From the NCBI GenBank assembly GCA_017400455.1, contig JAFPTC010000104.1:1-64000 (forward strand): DNA of 64,000 nucleotides, in the 5' to 3' direction. Source of the DNA: Prevotella sp. (lineage in GTDB: Bacteria; Bacteroidota; Bacteroidia; Bacteroidales; Bacteroidaceae). A program made the translations under genes and the position numbers. The notes beneath the pieces were generated by a model. That model searched no databases. It worked only from the letters and a program-made list of their open reading frames with translations, and was not told the DNA's origin. This document shows, piece after piece, positions 9,201 through 17,111 of this stretch. The stretch's first letter is position 1; each line of letters starts with the position of its first letter.

Positions 9201-10117
9201 CCACCCGCTTCATGGACTTCGTCCACCAGGACAGCTACCTGAAGAACCGCCAGGGCGACTATGCCGAGCCCTATAGCGTCTACAACCCCTGGGTTCATCG
9301 TCTGGACTTCAGCTACAAGCACGACTTCTGCCTGAACCTGGGCAACACCTCTCACCGTCTGCAGCTCTCTGCCGACATCAAGAACGTGCTCAACCTGTTC
9401 AACTCGGCCTGGGGCGTGAGCAAGTACCTCAACCCCGCCATTGGCTCTGAGGCCCGCATCCTGAAGTACGAGGGCGTCGATGCCGAGGGCTTCGCCACCT
9501 TCTCTACTCCCGAGGCCATCAGCGGCAAGACCGAGACCTTCATCCCCTACAAGAACCTGGGCCAGTGCTGGTATGCCAGCGTGGGCCTGAAGTACCTCTT
9601 CGAGGGCAAGCGTGCCGACGACTGCGGTTGTGACGACAGCGATGCTAAGGAGAAGACCGTCTTCGTGAAGGACACCAAGGAGATTGACCGCCTGAACGGC
9701 GAGATCAACCGACTGCGCGCTCAGGTCAACGACCTGGAGAACCGCAAGCCCGAGAAGGAGATTGTCACCGTCGACAACAGCCGCGTGGTCACCTTCCCCT
9801 ACCTGGTGAACTTTACGGTGAACACCGCCGACGTGGTGAACCGCGAGAAGGTGAACCTTGAGACCGTAGCCAAGATGATCAAGGCCACGCCCGAGAAGAA
9901 GTACAGCGTCACCGGCTATGCCGACAAGCAGACGGGCACCGTCGAGGGCAACGCCAAGCTGGCCAACAACCGCTCGCAGAACGTCTACGACATCCTCATC
10001 AACCAGTACGGTGTGCCTGCCTCGCAGCTGGTGCGCGACTCCAAGGGCGGCGTTGACTACATGTACATGAACGACGAGCAGCTCTCGCGCTCGGTCATCA
10101 TCTCTGAAGTGAAGTAA
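6266..10117 (+). CDS. TonB-dependent receptor with C-terminal OmpA-like domain
   Basis: This 1283-residue outer-membrane protein starts with a signal peptide (MQKRLFLLFAMLLTMTMGALA). A carboxypeptidase-regulatory-like domain (about 25-110, GEEIIGATVVAVHEPSGSRY) precedes a plug (about 115-235, with FTVDGANFNNDFG and NAITKSGTN) and a large Oar-like beta-barrel ending near residue 1110. The barrel is followed by a Cys/Asp-rich hinge (DDCGCDDSD), a coiled-coil-like stretch (IDRLNGEINRLRAQVNDLEN) and, from about residue 1172, an OmpA-like peptidoglycan-binding fold with GYADKQTG, NNRSQNVYDIL and a final NDEQLSRSVII. Conserved Asp and Arg of that fold are present. Codon use is strongly GC-biased, suggesting high expression. 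The substrate is unknown. The lipoprotein downstream is probably co-transcribed. Confidence 0.88.
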   Translation: MQKRLFLLFAMLLTMTMGALAQVTTSSMTGKVSLEGSGEEIIGATVVAVHEPSGSRYTAVTNMNGLFTIQGMRTGGPYNVTVSYIGHQTKTFRGITLQLAETYNLPVWLSEDTNDIAEIVITGKASKLMTEKMGTATNITAAQITALPTVSRSITDLTRLSPYGGNGMTFAGSDGRTANFTVDGANFNNDFGLSDGLPGGGNPISIEAIEEMQVVIAPYDVRQTNFIGGGVNAITKSGTNTFKGSAYVYHRNENMRGDAVNREAINGAREKDMQTTYGATLGGPIIKNKLFFFVNGELVKTPTVANRWRGSDADNPADPENYISRTTKADLETVSNYVKQKYGYDTGSWTSFPADEENKKLLVRLDWNITDRHKLALRYNYTKNTRWSSPNGTSMDGGTRMSGARMGQYSMSFANSMYSQDNLVHSFSFDLNSRLTEKLSNQLLATYTKKDDIRDTNSSEFPFIDILDDAGSNNYMALGYELFTWNNAVHNTVWNVKDDITWYGGKHKVTGGLSFEHQMDDNMYMRNGSGYYRYRSMQDFLSGATPEVVCLTYGYDGETKPAARVQYNKISAYAQDDWTISKKFKLSFGVRLDELMFDNGDLLTNNAILKLDYDGRHVDTGKWPDNQIIISPRLGFTYDIFGNNSLKLRGGTGLFSGRIPMVFFTNMPNYGGLVQYQAQLNSNTVVGTFDKNGNYTPKRGFENYSGSYIDRNNSRYFDMTQFKGDITTTAAALQQKLFDMGFPQTVNSDMGTVPSAVNGVKSGFKMPQVWKTSLAVDYQIPVSFPFTATVEGIFAKTVNDVCITDWSIPAVGGFARFNGVDNRPIYPAGYRTNTKAFILSNTSKGYQWSANVTLNAQPWEWLNLMAAYTHTVKKEITGMPGSAAESAFTYVPTVEGPNNIRLHNAANLTPDRFVANATINDKCGNHYSFIYETWRGGYNYSYMMVNDINSDGYNYDAIYVPTDQEVASGQFRFVSQDDATRFMDFVHQDSYLKNRQGDYAEPYSVYNPWVHRLDFSYKHDFCLNLGNTSHRLQLSADIKNVLNLFNSAWGVSKYLNPAIGSEARILKYEGVDAEGFATFSTPEAISGKTETFIPYKNLGQCWYASVGLKYLFEGKRADDCGCDDSDAKEKTVFVKDTKEIDRLNGEINRLRAQVNDLENRKPEKEIVTVDNSRVVTFPYLVNFTVNTADVVNREKVNLETVAKMIKATPEKKYSVTGYADKQTGTVEGNAKLANNRSQNVYDILINQYGVPASQLVRDSKGGVDYMYMNDEQLSRSVIISEVK

Positions 10118-10148
10118 ATTGTTAATCATAAATTGAAGAAAGAGAATT

Positions 10149-11870
10149 ATGACAGCCAAGATAAGCAGAAGACTTCTGATAGGTTTATCATTTATCATTT
10201 GTCATTTATCCATTAGCGTAGCGCTGACCAGCTGCTCCGACGACACCGATCCCACCTATCTGGACGAGGTGAAGGTTTCGTCGTCCTACGTGGCCATTCC
10301 CCAGGATGGCGGCTCTACCGACATCACCGTCAATGCCACCGGCGAGTGGGCCTTCGCCCAGCAGCGCTGGATTGCCGGCAAGGACACCACCGTGGCCGCT
10401 GCTCCTAAGTGGCTCACGGTGAGCACCACCCAGGGCAGCGCAGGCCAGACCACCATCAGCTTCTCGGCCGAGAGCACCCTCGACGGCCGCACCTGCGAGC
10501 TGCTGCTCACCTGCGGCGACAAGACGCAGCGCATCAACGTCATCCAGGGCCTGAGCACCGTGAGCAACGCCACCTGTGCCGAGGTCATCGCCGGTCCCGA
10601 CTCGAAGACCTATCGCGTCACCGGCACCGTCACCTCCATTGCCAACACCACCTATGGCAACTGGTACCTGAACGACGGCACGGGCCAGATCTACATCTAC
10701 GGCACGCTCGACTCCAAGGGTGCCACAAAGAACTTCAGCTCATGGGGACTGGACGTGGGCGACGAAATCACCGTTGAAGGCCCTAAGACCACCTACAACG
10801 GCACCGTCGAGCTGGTCGACGTCACCGTCATCCAGATCAACAAGTCGCTCATCAAGGTCGATTCGCTCAGCAGCAACGATCCCCTGCCCGCCGAGGGCGG
10901 CGAGGTCACGGCCAGCGTCACCTGCAAGGGCCAGAACATCAGCGTCAGCATTCCCGACGAGGCCAAGAGCTGGCTCGTCATGAGCGACGTCAGCGCTCCT
11001 TACATCACCTTCCGTGCCCTGCCCAACGAGGGCGACTATCGCAAGACCACCGTCACCTTCAAGACCACCGACGGCAAGAAGGAGTACACCGCCCAGGCCA
11101 CCATTGCCCAGGAGGCTAAGCCCAATGCCGCCGGCAGCGAGAAGAACCCCTTCACCGTGGCCGAGGCCATTGCCAAGTGTAAGGAAATAGGCAGCACCGC
11201 CAGCGACCAGATGTACTATGCCACCGGCATCATCAGCAGCATCAAGGAGGTCAGCACCAGCTATGGCAACGCCACCTTCAACATCTCCGACAACGGCGAG
11301 GACGTGAACGCCCTCACCTGCTTCCGTGCCAACAGCCTCGGCGGAGCCAAGTTCGCTGCTGAGGACGAGATCAGCGTGGGCGACGAGGTGCTCATCTGCG
11401 GCAAGCTGGTTAACTACAAGGACGAGTTGCCCCAGTTTGCCCAGGGCTGCTACATTGTCACCCTGAAGAAGGGCAATGCCGCCGGCTCGCTCACCAAGCC
11501 CTTCACCCCGGCCGAGGCCAACGCCTTCTGCCAGGCACTGGGCGAGGGCGTGACCACCACCGACGACTATTACGTCAAGGGCAAGATTGTCGAGATCACC
11601 GAGAAGAATCAGTTCGGTCTGCAGTACGGCAACGGCACGTTCCACATCTCGGCCGACGGCACCGAAGGCGCTGAGCAGTTCTACGTCTTCCGCACCCTCT
11701 ACCTGGGCAACGTGAAGTACACCGACGAGAGCTGGCTCCTGCCCAAGGTTGGCGACGAGGTCGTCATCTGCGGCAAGCTGACGCTCTACAAGGACAAGAA
11801 CGGAAACCTCGTGCCCGAGACCTCGGCTAACAACAGCTACATCTACTCGCTCAACGGCAAGACGGAGTAA
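10149..11870 (+). CDS. BACON-domain lipoprotein with repeated OB-like domains
   Basis: The 573-residue product has a type II signal peptide with lipobox LTSC near residue 28 and an acidic CSDDTD start of the mature part, a pattern that in Bacteroidetes often marks surface export. Two BACON-like immunoglobulin folds are visible (about 40-125, DGGSTDITVNATGEWAF; about 235-320). Three OB-fold-like units follow the pattern YRVTGTVTSI...YGNWYLNDGTG and YYVKGKIVEI...YGNGTFHIS. It lies 31 nt after the TonB receptor-OmpA gene, suggesting a partner role at the cell surface. The hydrophobic part of the signal peptide is encoded by a 7-nt repeat tract at 10184-10211. No enzymatic motif was seen. Confidence 0.85.
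   Translation: MTAKISRRLLIGLSFIICHLSISVALTSCSDDTDPTYLDEVKVSSSYVAIPQDGGSTDITVNATGEWAFAQQRWIAGKDTTVAAAPKWLTVSTTQGSAGQTTISFSAESTLDGRTCELLLTCGDKTQRINVIQGLSTVSNATCAEVIAGPDSKTYRVTGTVTSIANTTYGNWYLNDGTGQIYIYGTLDSKGATKNFSSWGLDVGDEITVEGPKTTYNGTVELVDVTVIQINKSLIKVDSLSSNDPLPAEGGEVTASVTCKGQNISVSIPDEAKSWLVMSDVSAPYITFRALPNEGDYRKTTVTFKTTDGKKEYTAQATIAQEAKPNAAGSEKNPFTVAEAIAKCKEIGSTASDQMYYATGIISSIKEVSTSYGNATFNISDNGEDVNALTCFRANSLGGAKFAAEDEISVGDEVLICGKLVNYKDELPQFAQGCYIVTLKKGNAAGSLTKPFTPAEANAFCQALGEGVTTTDDYYVKGKIVEITEKNQFGLQYGNGTFHISADGTEGAEQFYVFRTLYLGNVKYTDESWLLPKVGDEVVICGKLTLYKDKNGNLVPETSANNSYIYSLNGKTE
10184..10211 (+). repeat. Heptanucleotide repeat tract in the lipoprotein signal peptide
   Basis: Four units occur: TTTATCA, TTTATCA, TTTGTCA and TTTATCC. 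They encode the LSFIICHLS part of the signal peptide. A change of one 7-nt unit would shift the frame; here the frame is open. The same unit is found, on the other strand, in the signal peptide of the TolC-like gene. Confidence 0.85.
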
Positions 11871-11894
11871 TTTTGCTCCACCCGCTAAAGAATT

Positions 11895-11928
11895 CCCCGA
11901 AACTTAACAATGGTTTCGGGGATTTTTT
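11895..11928 (+). terminator. Intrinsic terminator abutting the next promoter
   Basis: A perfect 9-bp stem CCCCGAAAC/GTTTCGGGG with a 9-nt loop is followed by ATTTTTTG. The T run leads directly into the TAATTTTG -7 box at 11930, so terminator and next promoter share sequence. Confidence 0.85.
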
Positions 11929-11929
11929 G

Positions 11930-11937
11930 TAATTTTG
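11930..11937 (+). promoter_or_regulatory. -7 box for the PEP-synthase-like gene
   Basis: TAATTTTG followed by C ends 9 nt before the ATG at 11947, which implies a nearly leaderless transcript. Confidence 0.6.
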
Positions 11938-11946
11938 CAACTGATT

Positions 11947-14900
11947 ATGCAAGAGATTCAAAATATTCCCCAGGAGTTCAATTCCCTTTACATGAAGGAC
12001 GTGTCGTTTGCCCACCTGATGACGCGCCGCATCTTCAACGTGCTCATTGTGGCTAACCCCTACGACGCCTTCATGCTCGAAGACGACGGACGCGTGGACG
12101 AGAAGATCTTCGACGAGTACACCGAGCTGGGCATGCGCTATCCTCCCTCGTTCACCCAGGTCAGCACCACCGAGGAGGCCCGCCACGTGCTCGACACCAC
12201 CGACATCGACCTGGTCATCTGCATGCCTGGCAATGCCGACAACGACGCCTTTCAGGTGGCCCGCCAGGTGAAGGCCCTCAGGGCCGACGTGCCCTGCGTG
12301 GTGCTCACCCCCTTCAGCCACGGCATCACCCGCCGTATGCAGGACGAGGACATGACCATCTTCGACTACGTTTTCTGCTGGCTCGGCAACACCAACCTCA
12401 TCCTCTCCATCATCAAGCTCATCGAGGACAAGATGAACATCGACCACGACATGGAGGAGGCCGGCGTGCAGATGATTCTGCTGGTCGAGGACAACATCCG
12501 TTTCTACTCCTCCGTGCTGCCCAATCTCTATAACTACATCCTCCTGCAGTCGAAAAACTTCTCCACCGAGGCCCTCAACCCCCATGCCGCTGCCCAGCGC
12601 AAGCGCGGCCGCCCCAAGGTGGTGCTCGCCACCAGCTACGAGGAGGCCATGGCCCTCTACGAGAAGTATCACGAGAACACGCTGGGCGTCATCAGCGACA
12701 CCCGCTTCCCCCTGCAGACGCCCGTTGGCCGCCTGAGCCACGTGGAGGAAGGCGACCCCGAGGCCGGCCTGAAGCTGCTGAGGGAAATTCGCCGGTGCGA
12801 CGAGTACGTGCCCCTGATCCTCACCAGCAGCGAGTCGGTGAACGCCCAGCGAGCCAAGGCCGAGGGCTTCCACTTCGTCGACAAGAACTCGAAGAAGATG
12901 AACGTCGACCTGCGCCACCTCTTAGAGGAGCACATGGGCTTTGGCGACTTCATCTTCCGCGACCCCGTGACCAAGGAGGAGGTGATGCGCATCTCGTCGC
13001 TGAAGGAGCTGCAAGACAATATCTTCAAGATTCCCCACGACTCGCTCATGCGCCACATCCGCCGCAACCACATGAGCCGCTGGCTCTCGGCCCGCGCCAT
13101 CTTCCCCGTCAGCCAGTTCCTCAAGCACGTCACCTGGCACAAACTGCAAGACGTGGACGCCCACCGCCAGATCATCTTCGACGCCATTGTGCAGTATCGC
13201 CGCATGAAGAACATCGGCGTCGTGGCCGTGTTCGACCGCCTGAAGTTCGACCGCTATGCCCATTTCGCCCGCATAGGCGAAGGCAGCCTGGGCGGCAAGG
13301 GGCGCGGCCTGGCCTTCCTCGACGCCATACTGAAGCGCCACCCCGAGCTGAACCAGTTCGACAACGCCTCGGTGCAGATTCCCAAGACCGTCGTCCTCTG
13401 CACCGACTTCTTCGACCGCTTCATGGACGACAACAACCTCTGGGGCATTGCCCTCAGCGACGCCACCGACGAGGAAATCCTGCGCCACTTCCTACGCGCC
13501 CAGTTGCCCGACGACCTCATTGCCGACTTCTTCACCTTCTTCGAGGCCATCAAGAGCCCCATCGCCGTGCGCTCGTCGTCGCTCCTGGAGGACAGCCACT
13601 ACCAGCCCTTTGCCGGCATCTATGCCACCTACATGATTCCCTGGCTCGACGACAAGTACGAGATGCTGCGCCAGCTGGCCTGCGCCATCAAGGCCGTCTA
13701 CGCCTCCGTCTACTATCGTGACTCGAAGGCCTACATGACCGCCACGCAGAACGTCATCGACCAGGAGAAGATGGCCGTCATCCTGCAGGAGGTGGTGGGC
13801 CAAGAGCATGGCGACCTCTACTATCCCACCTTCAGCGGCGTGCTGCGCTCGCTGAACTACTATCCCATTGGCGACGAGACGGCCGAGGAAGGCATCGCCT
13901 CGCTGGCCCTGGGCCTGGGCAAATACATCGTCGACGGTGGCCAGACGCTGCGCGTCAGCCCCTACCACCCCAACCAGGTGCTGCAGACCAGCGAGCTGGA
14001 AACGGCCCTCACCCAGACGCAGACCCGTTTCTACGCCTTGGAAATGAATAGTGAAGAGTCAAAAGACCACCCTTCGCTCAAATGGAGCGTCGACGATGGC
14101 TTTAATATTAAGAATGTACGCGTGAAGCAGGCCGACAAGGACGGCTCGCTGCAATACATCGCCTCCACCTACGACCCCGTCGACGGCATCATCCGCGACG
14201 GCATCTACGAGGGCGGACGAAAAATCATCAGCTTCTGCGGCGTGCTCCAGCACGGCCTCTTCCCCCTGCCCCAGTTGTTGCAGATGAGCCAGAAACTGGG
14301 CGCCGACGAGATGCGCCGCCCCGTGGAGATAGAGTTTGCCTGCAACCTATATAGAAGTGATGAACGAGGAGTGATGAGTGATAAGTTTGCCACTGCTGAT
14401 AACTCATCGTTCATCACTCATCACTCATCACCCCATGGGGCTTTCTACCTCCTCCAGATCCGCCCCATCGTCGACTCGAAGCAGGTGCTGGAGGAAGACC
14501 TGCTGCAGATTCCCGACGCCGACTGCCTGCTGCGCAGCCACAACTCCCTGGGCCACGGCATATCAGAGGACGTGGTAGACGTGGTCTATGTGAAGACCGA
14601 CGACAACTTCAGCGCCTCCAGCAACCCACAGATAGCCCTGGAGGTTGAGCAGATAAACCGTCGCTTCCTCGAAAAGAAAGTCGCCCCAACGTCCGAGGGG
14701 CTGGGGGGAGGCTCCTACATCCTCGTGGGTCCCGGCCGCTGGGGCAGCAGCGACTCCTGGTTGGGCATACCCGTGAAGTGGCCCCACATCTCCGCCGCCC
14801 GCGTCATCGTGGAGCTGGGCCTGAAGAACTATCATGTCGACCCCTCGCAGGGCACCCATTTCTTCCAGAACCTCACCTCTTTCGGCGTGGGCTATTTCAC

Positions 14901-15066
14901 CGTCAACCCCTATACCGGCGACGGCGTCTTCCAGCAGCAGCTGCTCGACCAGATGCCTGCCGTCTTTGAAACCGAGCACGTGCGCCACGTGCGCTTCCAG
15001 CATCCGCTGAAGGTGATGATGGACGGCAAGAAGCAAGAGGGCGTGGTGCTGCTGCCGCAAACATAA
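11947..15066 (+). CDS. PEP/pyruvate-binding domain protein with receiver-like domains
   Basis: This 1039-residue cytoplasmic protein has two receiver-like domains at its N terminus (about 20-165, FNVLIVANPYDAFMLEDDG; about 170-335, MILLVEDNIRFY), followed by a PEP synthase/PPDK nucleotide-binding domain from about 440 with EGSLGGKGRGLAFLDAIL and SPIAVRSSSLLEDSHYQPFAGIY. I see no swivelling phosphohistidine domain or PEP-binding TIM barrel, so it is unlikely to be a normal PEP synthase. The C-terminal part (GPGRWGSSD, DPSQGTHFFQN) belongs to a Bacteroidetes-type architecture. About 28 residues near 803-830 come from a 7-nt repeat element inserted in frame, and about 10 near residue 913 look like another small insertion. 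The ATG at 11947 lies just after the -7 box. Role unknown, perhaps phosphotransfer signalling. Confidence 0.8.
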   Translation: MQEIQNIPQEFNSLYMKDVSFAHLMTRRIFNVLIVANPYDAFMLEDDGRVDEKIFDEYTELGMRYPPSFTQVSTTEEARHVLDTTDIDLVICMPGNADNDAFQVARQVKALRADVPCVVLTPFSHGITRRMQDEDMTIFDYVFCWLGNTNLILSIIKLIEDKMNIDHDMEEAGVQMILLVEDNIRFYSSVLPNLYNYILLQSKNFSTEALNPHAAAQRKRGRPKVVLATSYEEAMALYEKYHENTLGVISDTRFPLQTPVGRLSHVEEGDPEAGLKLLREIRRCDEYVPLILTSSESVNAQRAKAEGFHFVDKNSKKMNVDLRHLLEEHMGFGDFIFRDPVTKEEVMRISSLKELQDNIFKIPHDSLMRHIRRNHMSRWLSARAIFPVSQFLKHVTWHKLQDVDAHRQIIFDAIVQYRRMKNIGVVAVFDRLKFDRYAHFARIGEGSLGGKGRGLAFLDAILKRHPELNQFDNASVQIPKTVVLCTDFFDRFMDDNNLWGIALSDATDEEILRHFLRAQLPDDLIADFFTFFEAIKSPIAVRSSSLLEDSHYQPFAGIYATYMIPWLDDKYEMLRQLACAIKAVYASVYYRDSKAYMTATQNVIDQEKMAVILQEVVGQEHGDLYYPTFSGVLRSLNYYPIGDETAEEGIASLALGLGKYIVDGGQTLRVSPYHPNQVLQTSELETALTQTQTRFYALEMNSEESKDHPSLKWSVDDGFNIKNVRVKQADKDGSLQYIASTYDPVDGIIRDGIYEGGRKIISFCGVLQHGLFPLPQLLQMSQKLGADEMRRPVEIEFACNLYRSDERGVMSDKFATADNSSFITHHSSPHGAFYLLQIRPIVDSKQVLEEDLLQIPDADCLLRSHNSLGHGISEDVVDVVYVKTDDNFSASSNPQIALEVEQINRRFLEKKVAPTSEGLGGGSYILVGPGRWGSSDSWLGIPVKWPHISAARVIVELGLKNYHVDPSQGTHFFQNLTSFGVGYFTVNPYTGDGVFQQQLLDQMPAVFETEHVRHVRFQHPLKVMMDGKKQEGVVLLPQT
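14356..14432 (+). repeat. Intragenic heptanucleotide inverted element
   Basis: Left-hand 7-nt units (AGTGATG, AACGAGG, AGTGATG, AGTGATA) face right-hand units (TAACTCA, TCGTTCA, TCACTCA, TCACTCA) across a short spacer. The arms can pair, for example AGTGATGAACGA with TCGTTCATCACT. The insert keeps the frame of the PEP-synthase-like gene and adds roughly 28 residues between CNL and GAFYLLQIRP. Confidence 0.8.
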
Positions 15067-15085
15067 CCAAACACAAGCAACAGAA

Positions 15086-15703
15086 ATGAACGACTCATCA
15101 TTCGGCCCGCACCCCACGCTGGGTGCCGACGGCAAGTACCGCTGGCGCTACGACCTGCACCTGCTGCGCAACTGGTCCGTCCTCATCGACGTGGCCAAGG
15201 TCATGGGCCTCAGCCTCGCCATCACTATTGCCATCATCCTGCTCATCGTGGCCTGCTCGGGCGACATGAGTCTGGGCCAGACGGCCGCTTTCTGCGGCCA
15301 GCTGCTGCTCATCATGGGTGCCATCTTCCTCGTGCTCACGCCGCTGGGCTATCTCATCTATGCCTGGCTCATGGGCTGGAAATACCAGGTGCTCTTCACC
15401 ATGGACGCTCAGGAGCTAATCCACGAGCAGGAGCCCGCTCAGGCCCGGAAGGCCGCGAAGATTGGCTCGCTCACGGCCGCTGCCGGAGCCATTGCCGGTC
15501 GCCCTGGCGTGGTGGGCACCGGCACGATGGCCTCCACCCGCTTTGCCACCACCACCACCCTGGCCCACGTGCGTCGCGTGGTGCCCTGTCGCCGCATGAA
15601 CATGATTAAGGTGAACCAGCGGCTCTCCAAAAACCGCGTCTATGTGCTCGACGAAGACTTCGACTTCGTCTACCGCTTTCTCCTCAGCCACTGCCAGTGC
15701 TGA
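15086..15703 (+). CDS. Hypothetical inner-membrane protein
   Basis: The 205-residue product has two hydrophobic segments (about 40-60, LSLAITIAIILLIVAC, and about 72-98, LLLIMGAIFLVLTPLGYLIYAWLMG). A cytosolic-type C-terminal region rich in Ala, Arg and Thr follows, with TTLAHVRRVVPCRRMNMIKV and YVLDEDFDFVYRFLLSHC near the end. There is no signal peptide. It begins 19 nt after the PEP-synthase-like gene and is probably in the same transcript, so it might be a membrane partner, but this is inference. I recognise no family. Confidence 0.7.
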   Translation: MNDSSFGPHPTLGADGKYRWRYDLHLLRNWSVLIDVAKVMGLSLAITIAIILLIVACSGDMSLGQTAAFCGQLLLIMGAIFLVLTPLGYLIYAWLMGWKYQVLFTMDAQELIHEQEPAQARKAAKIGSLTAAAGAIAGRPGVVGTGTMASTRFATTTTLAHVRRVVPCRRMNMIKVNQRLSKNRVYVLDEDFDFVYRFLLSHCQC

Positions 15704-15831
15704 GGTTAAAGATCTTGACCTCTTCCTATCCTTATTTGCACTTAGTGATTGCACCGCTTGCACCTACCTGCACCTACTCCATTGAGAATTTCACGCGGAG
15801 GCTTCCCAGCAAAAAAAGTCATTGACTTTTT

Positions 15832-15890
15832 CTGCTGGGAGGCCGAGTTTTTCTGCTGGGAGGCCGAGTTTTTCTGCTGGGGGGCCGAGT
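15832..15890. repeat. Three tandem 21-bp direct repeats
   Basis: The unit CTGCTGGGAGGCCGAGTTTT starts at 15832, 15853 and 15874 with period 21; the third copy has GGGG in place of GGAG. An open reading frame through it is low-complexity and is rejected as a gene. Confidence 0.85.
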
Positions 15891-16068
15891 TATCGGTTTT
15901 GGAACATATAGAAAACTATTCTCTATGTTCCATCGCCAGCTTTCGAGCTTTCACCCGATGTTGCACCTAAGTGCAAACAAGGCTCATGGCCAGTGCAGCC
16001 AAAGGTGCAAGCTCATATATAGCTAACCCCCTGTGAATCAGCCATGGTGCAAGAGGTGCAAGCAGCAC

Positions 16069-16136
16069 AAAGATTTAAAAGATGCCATGCGGCCTATCCC
16101 GCCACACTCATCGCGTTAGCCATCTTTTAAATCTTT
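16069..16136. repeat. Perfect 16-bp inverted repeat
   Basis: AAAGATTTAAAAGATG at 16069-16084 is the exact reverse complement of 16121-16136. The 36-nt spacer is GC-rich and T-rich sequence follows. It lies between convergent genes and may serve as a bidirectional terminator. Confidence 0.7.
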
Positions 16137-16192
16137 TTCATCTTTGTAAAAAACATTGCGCAAAATAATGATGTATAGTTGCTGACATTTCA

Positions 16193-16993
16193 TCACTTCA
16201 CCACGTACTTCCTTCCGTCGCGGATGTACATGCCCCGCTGGGGCACTCCTTTGAGTCGGCGGCCCTGAAGGTCGAAGACGGGGAAGTTTGCCTTTTGGTG
16301 GGTTGTTGTTGATGTTATTCCATCGGGGTACGCAGCTAAATATTCGTCGCGGTCGAAAATACACTCCCCGTTCTCATAGCAGGTCTTTACATGATAAAAA
16401 CCGTCGTCTGATCTTAAATAAAAGAGTAAAGGGTTTGTAATGCTCCCTACTCCTTCTATCCAAATATCTTTATATTCGTATCTGTCCTCGTAATTATTAT
16501 TAGGACGGGTAATCATTTCCATTTGTCTGTATGTTTTACCATATAAGCTTATTTCGTTTTCTGCCACCAGTGATATATATAATATCTCAGCTGGATCATC
16601 CCTGACAAATCCATCTCCAACCTCTTCTAAACTGAAATCATATAGAAGACGCTTTTGCATAATCCCGTTCTTCATGAAATAGACTTTCTTGTCTTGCTCA
16701 ATCAGAGCACCGATATATGAGTAATCTCTATTACTCCAAGAGGTGTGTTTTATAAATAGTTTCTTGCAGGATTCACCATTAATAACCGTATCACCCATAA
16801 TAGTATATACTGTTTCATAGGAAGTTGGAAAGATATCTTTCCAATGGGTTTCCTGACAAGTCCATGTCTTTCCTTCCACGACGAAAGGATGATAGTTCTC
16901 GTTGCTGCCGTCTTGCGAGGCGAAGGTGGCAAATGGACAGGCCAGCAGCATCAGCGCTGCCTGTATTTTCTTGGCAATTCCTGTTCTTTTCAT
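16193..16993 (-). CDS. Secreted protein of unknown function with Prevotella-type C-terminal tail
   Basis: The 266-residue product begins MKRTGIAKKIQAALMLLACPFATFA, a signal peptide. The body (GKTWTCQETHWKDI, YTIMGDTVINGESCKKLFIKH, RLLYDFSLEEVGDGF) is a beta-rich region I cannot assign. It ends with FPVFDLQGRRLKGVPQRGMYIRDGRKYVVK-type sequence, a tail frequent at the ends of secreted Prevotella proteins and possibly a type IX secretion or anchoring signal. The gene is clearly more AT-rich than its neighbours, which suggests acquisition. The last about 50 nt are repeated at 17112-17161. The ATG at 16993 is preferred over an in-frame TTG 9 nt upstream. Confidence 0.8.
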   Translation of the reverse strand: MKRTGIAKKIQAALMLLACPFATFASQDGSNENYHPFVVEGKTWTCQETHWKDIFPTSYETVYTIMGDTVINGESCKKLFIKHTSWSNRDYSYIGALIEQDKKVYFMKNGIMQKRLLYDFSLEEVGDGFVRDDPAEILYISLVAENEISLYGKTYRQMEMITRPNNNYEDRYEYKDIWIEGVGSITNPLLFYLRSDDGFYHVKTCYENGECIFDRDEYLAAYPDGITSTTTHQKANFPVFDLQGRRLKGVPQRGMYIRDGRKYVVK

Positions 16994-16999
16994 AAAGTG

Positions 17000-17007
17000 C
17001 AAATTTA
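17000..17007 (-). promoter_or_regulatory. -7 box for the low-GC secreted protein
   Basis: Minus-strand TAAATTTG lies 6 nt upstream of the ATG at 16993 and fits TAnnTTTG. Confidence 0.5.
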
Positions 17008-17111
17008 TTGTTCTTTATATAAAAAGAAAGACCTACCCCAAAAACTGCATGAGCGCATTGTTTTTTCACAAACTTTAACCATAAGTCGGTGATACCGCCT
17101 CCAAGGCTGTT

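Larger units (their letters stand above)
15704..16192. other. Noncoding block bounded by TTGCACC clusters
   Basis: This 489-bp gap has no credible gene. The left side carries TTGCACC at 15749 and 15758 and CTGCACC at 15768; the right side carries the reverse complement GGTGCAA at 16046 and 16055. Inside are a variant of the palindrome module with core AGTCATTGACT (about 15810-15830), three 21-bp direct copies of a CTGCTGGGAGGCCGAG unit at 15832, 15853 and 15874, and a large inverted repeat at 16069-16136. A block of similar design lies at 58131-58511. Confidence 0.65.

Noticed and set aside
8909..10198. Long open frame on the minus strand antisense to the TonB receptor-OmpA gene (about 429 codons)
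   Set aside because: It is rich in Val, His, Gly and Leu, as expected for the reverse complement of GC-rich coding DNA, and the plus-strand gene is well supported.
11947..15066. Standard phosphoenolpyruvate synthase (ppsA)
   Set aside because: The phosphohistidine swivelling domain and the PEP-binding barrel are not visible, and receiver-like domains occupy the N terminus.
15749..15970. Open frame with repeated FCWEAE-like units
   Set aside because: It is a translation of the three 21-bp DNA repeats; there is no family, promoter or codon bias to support it.
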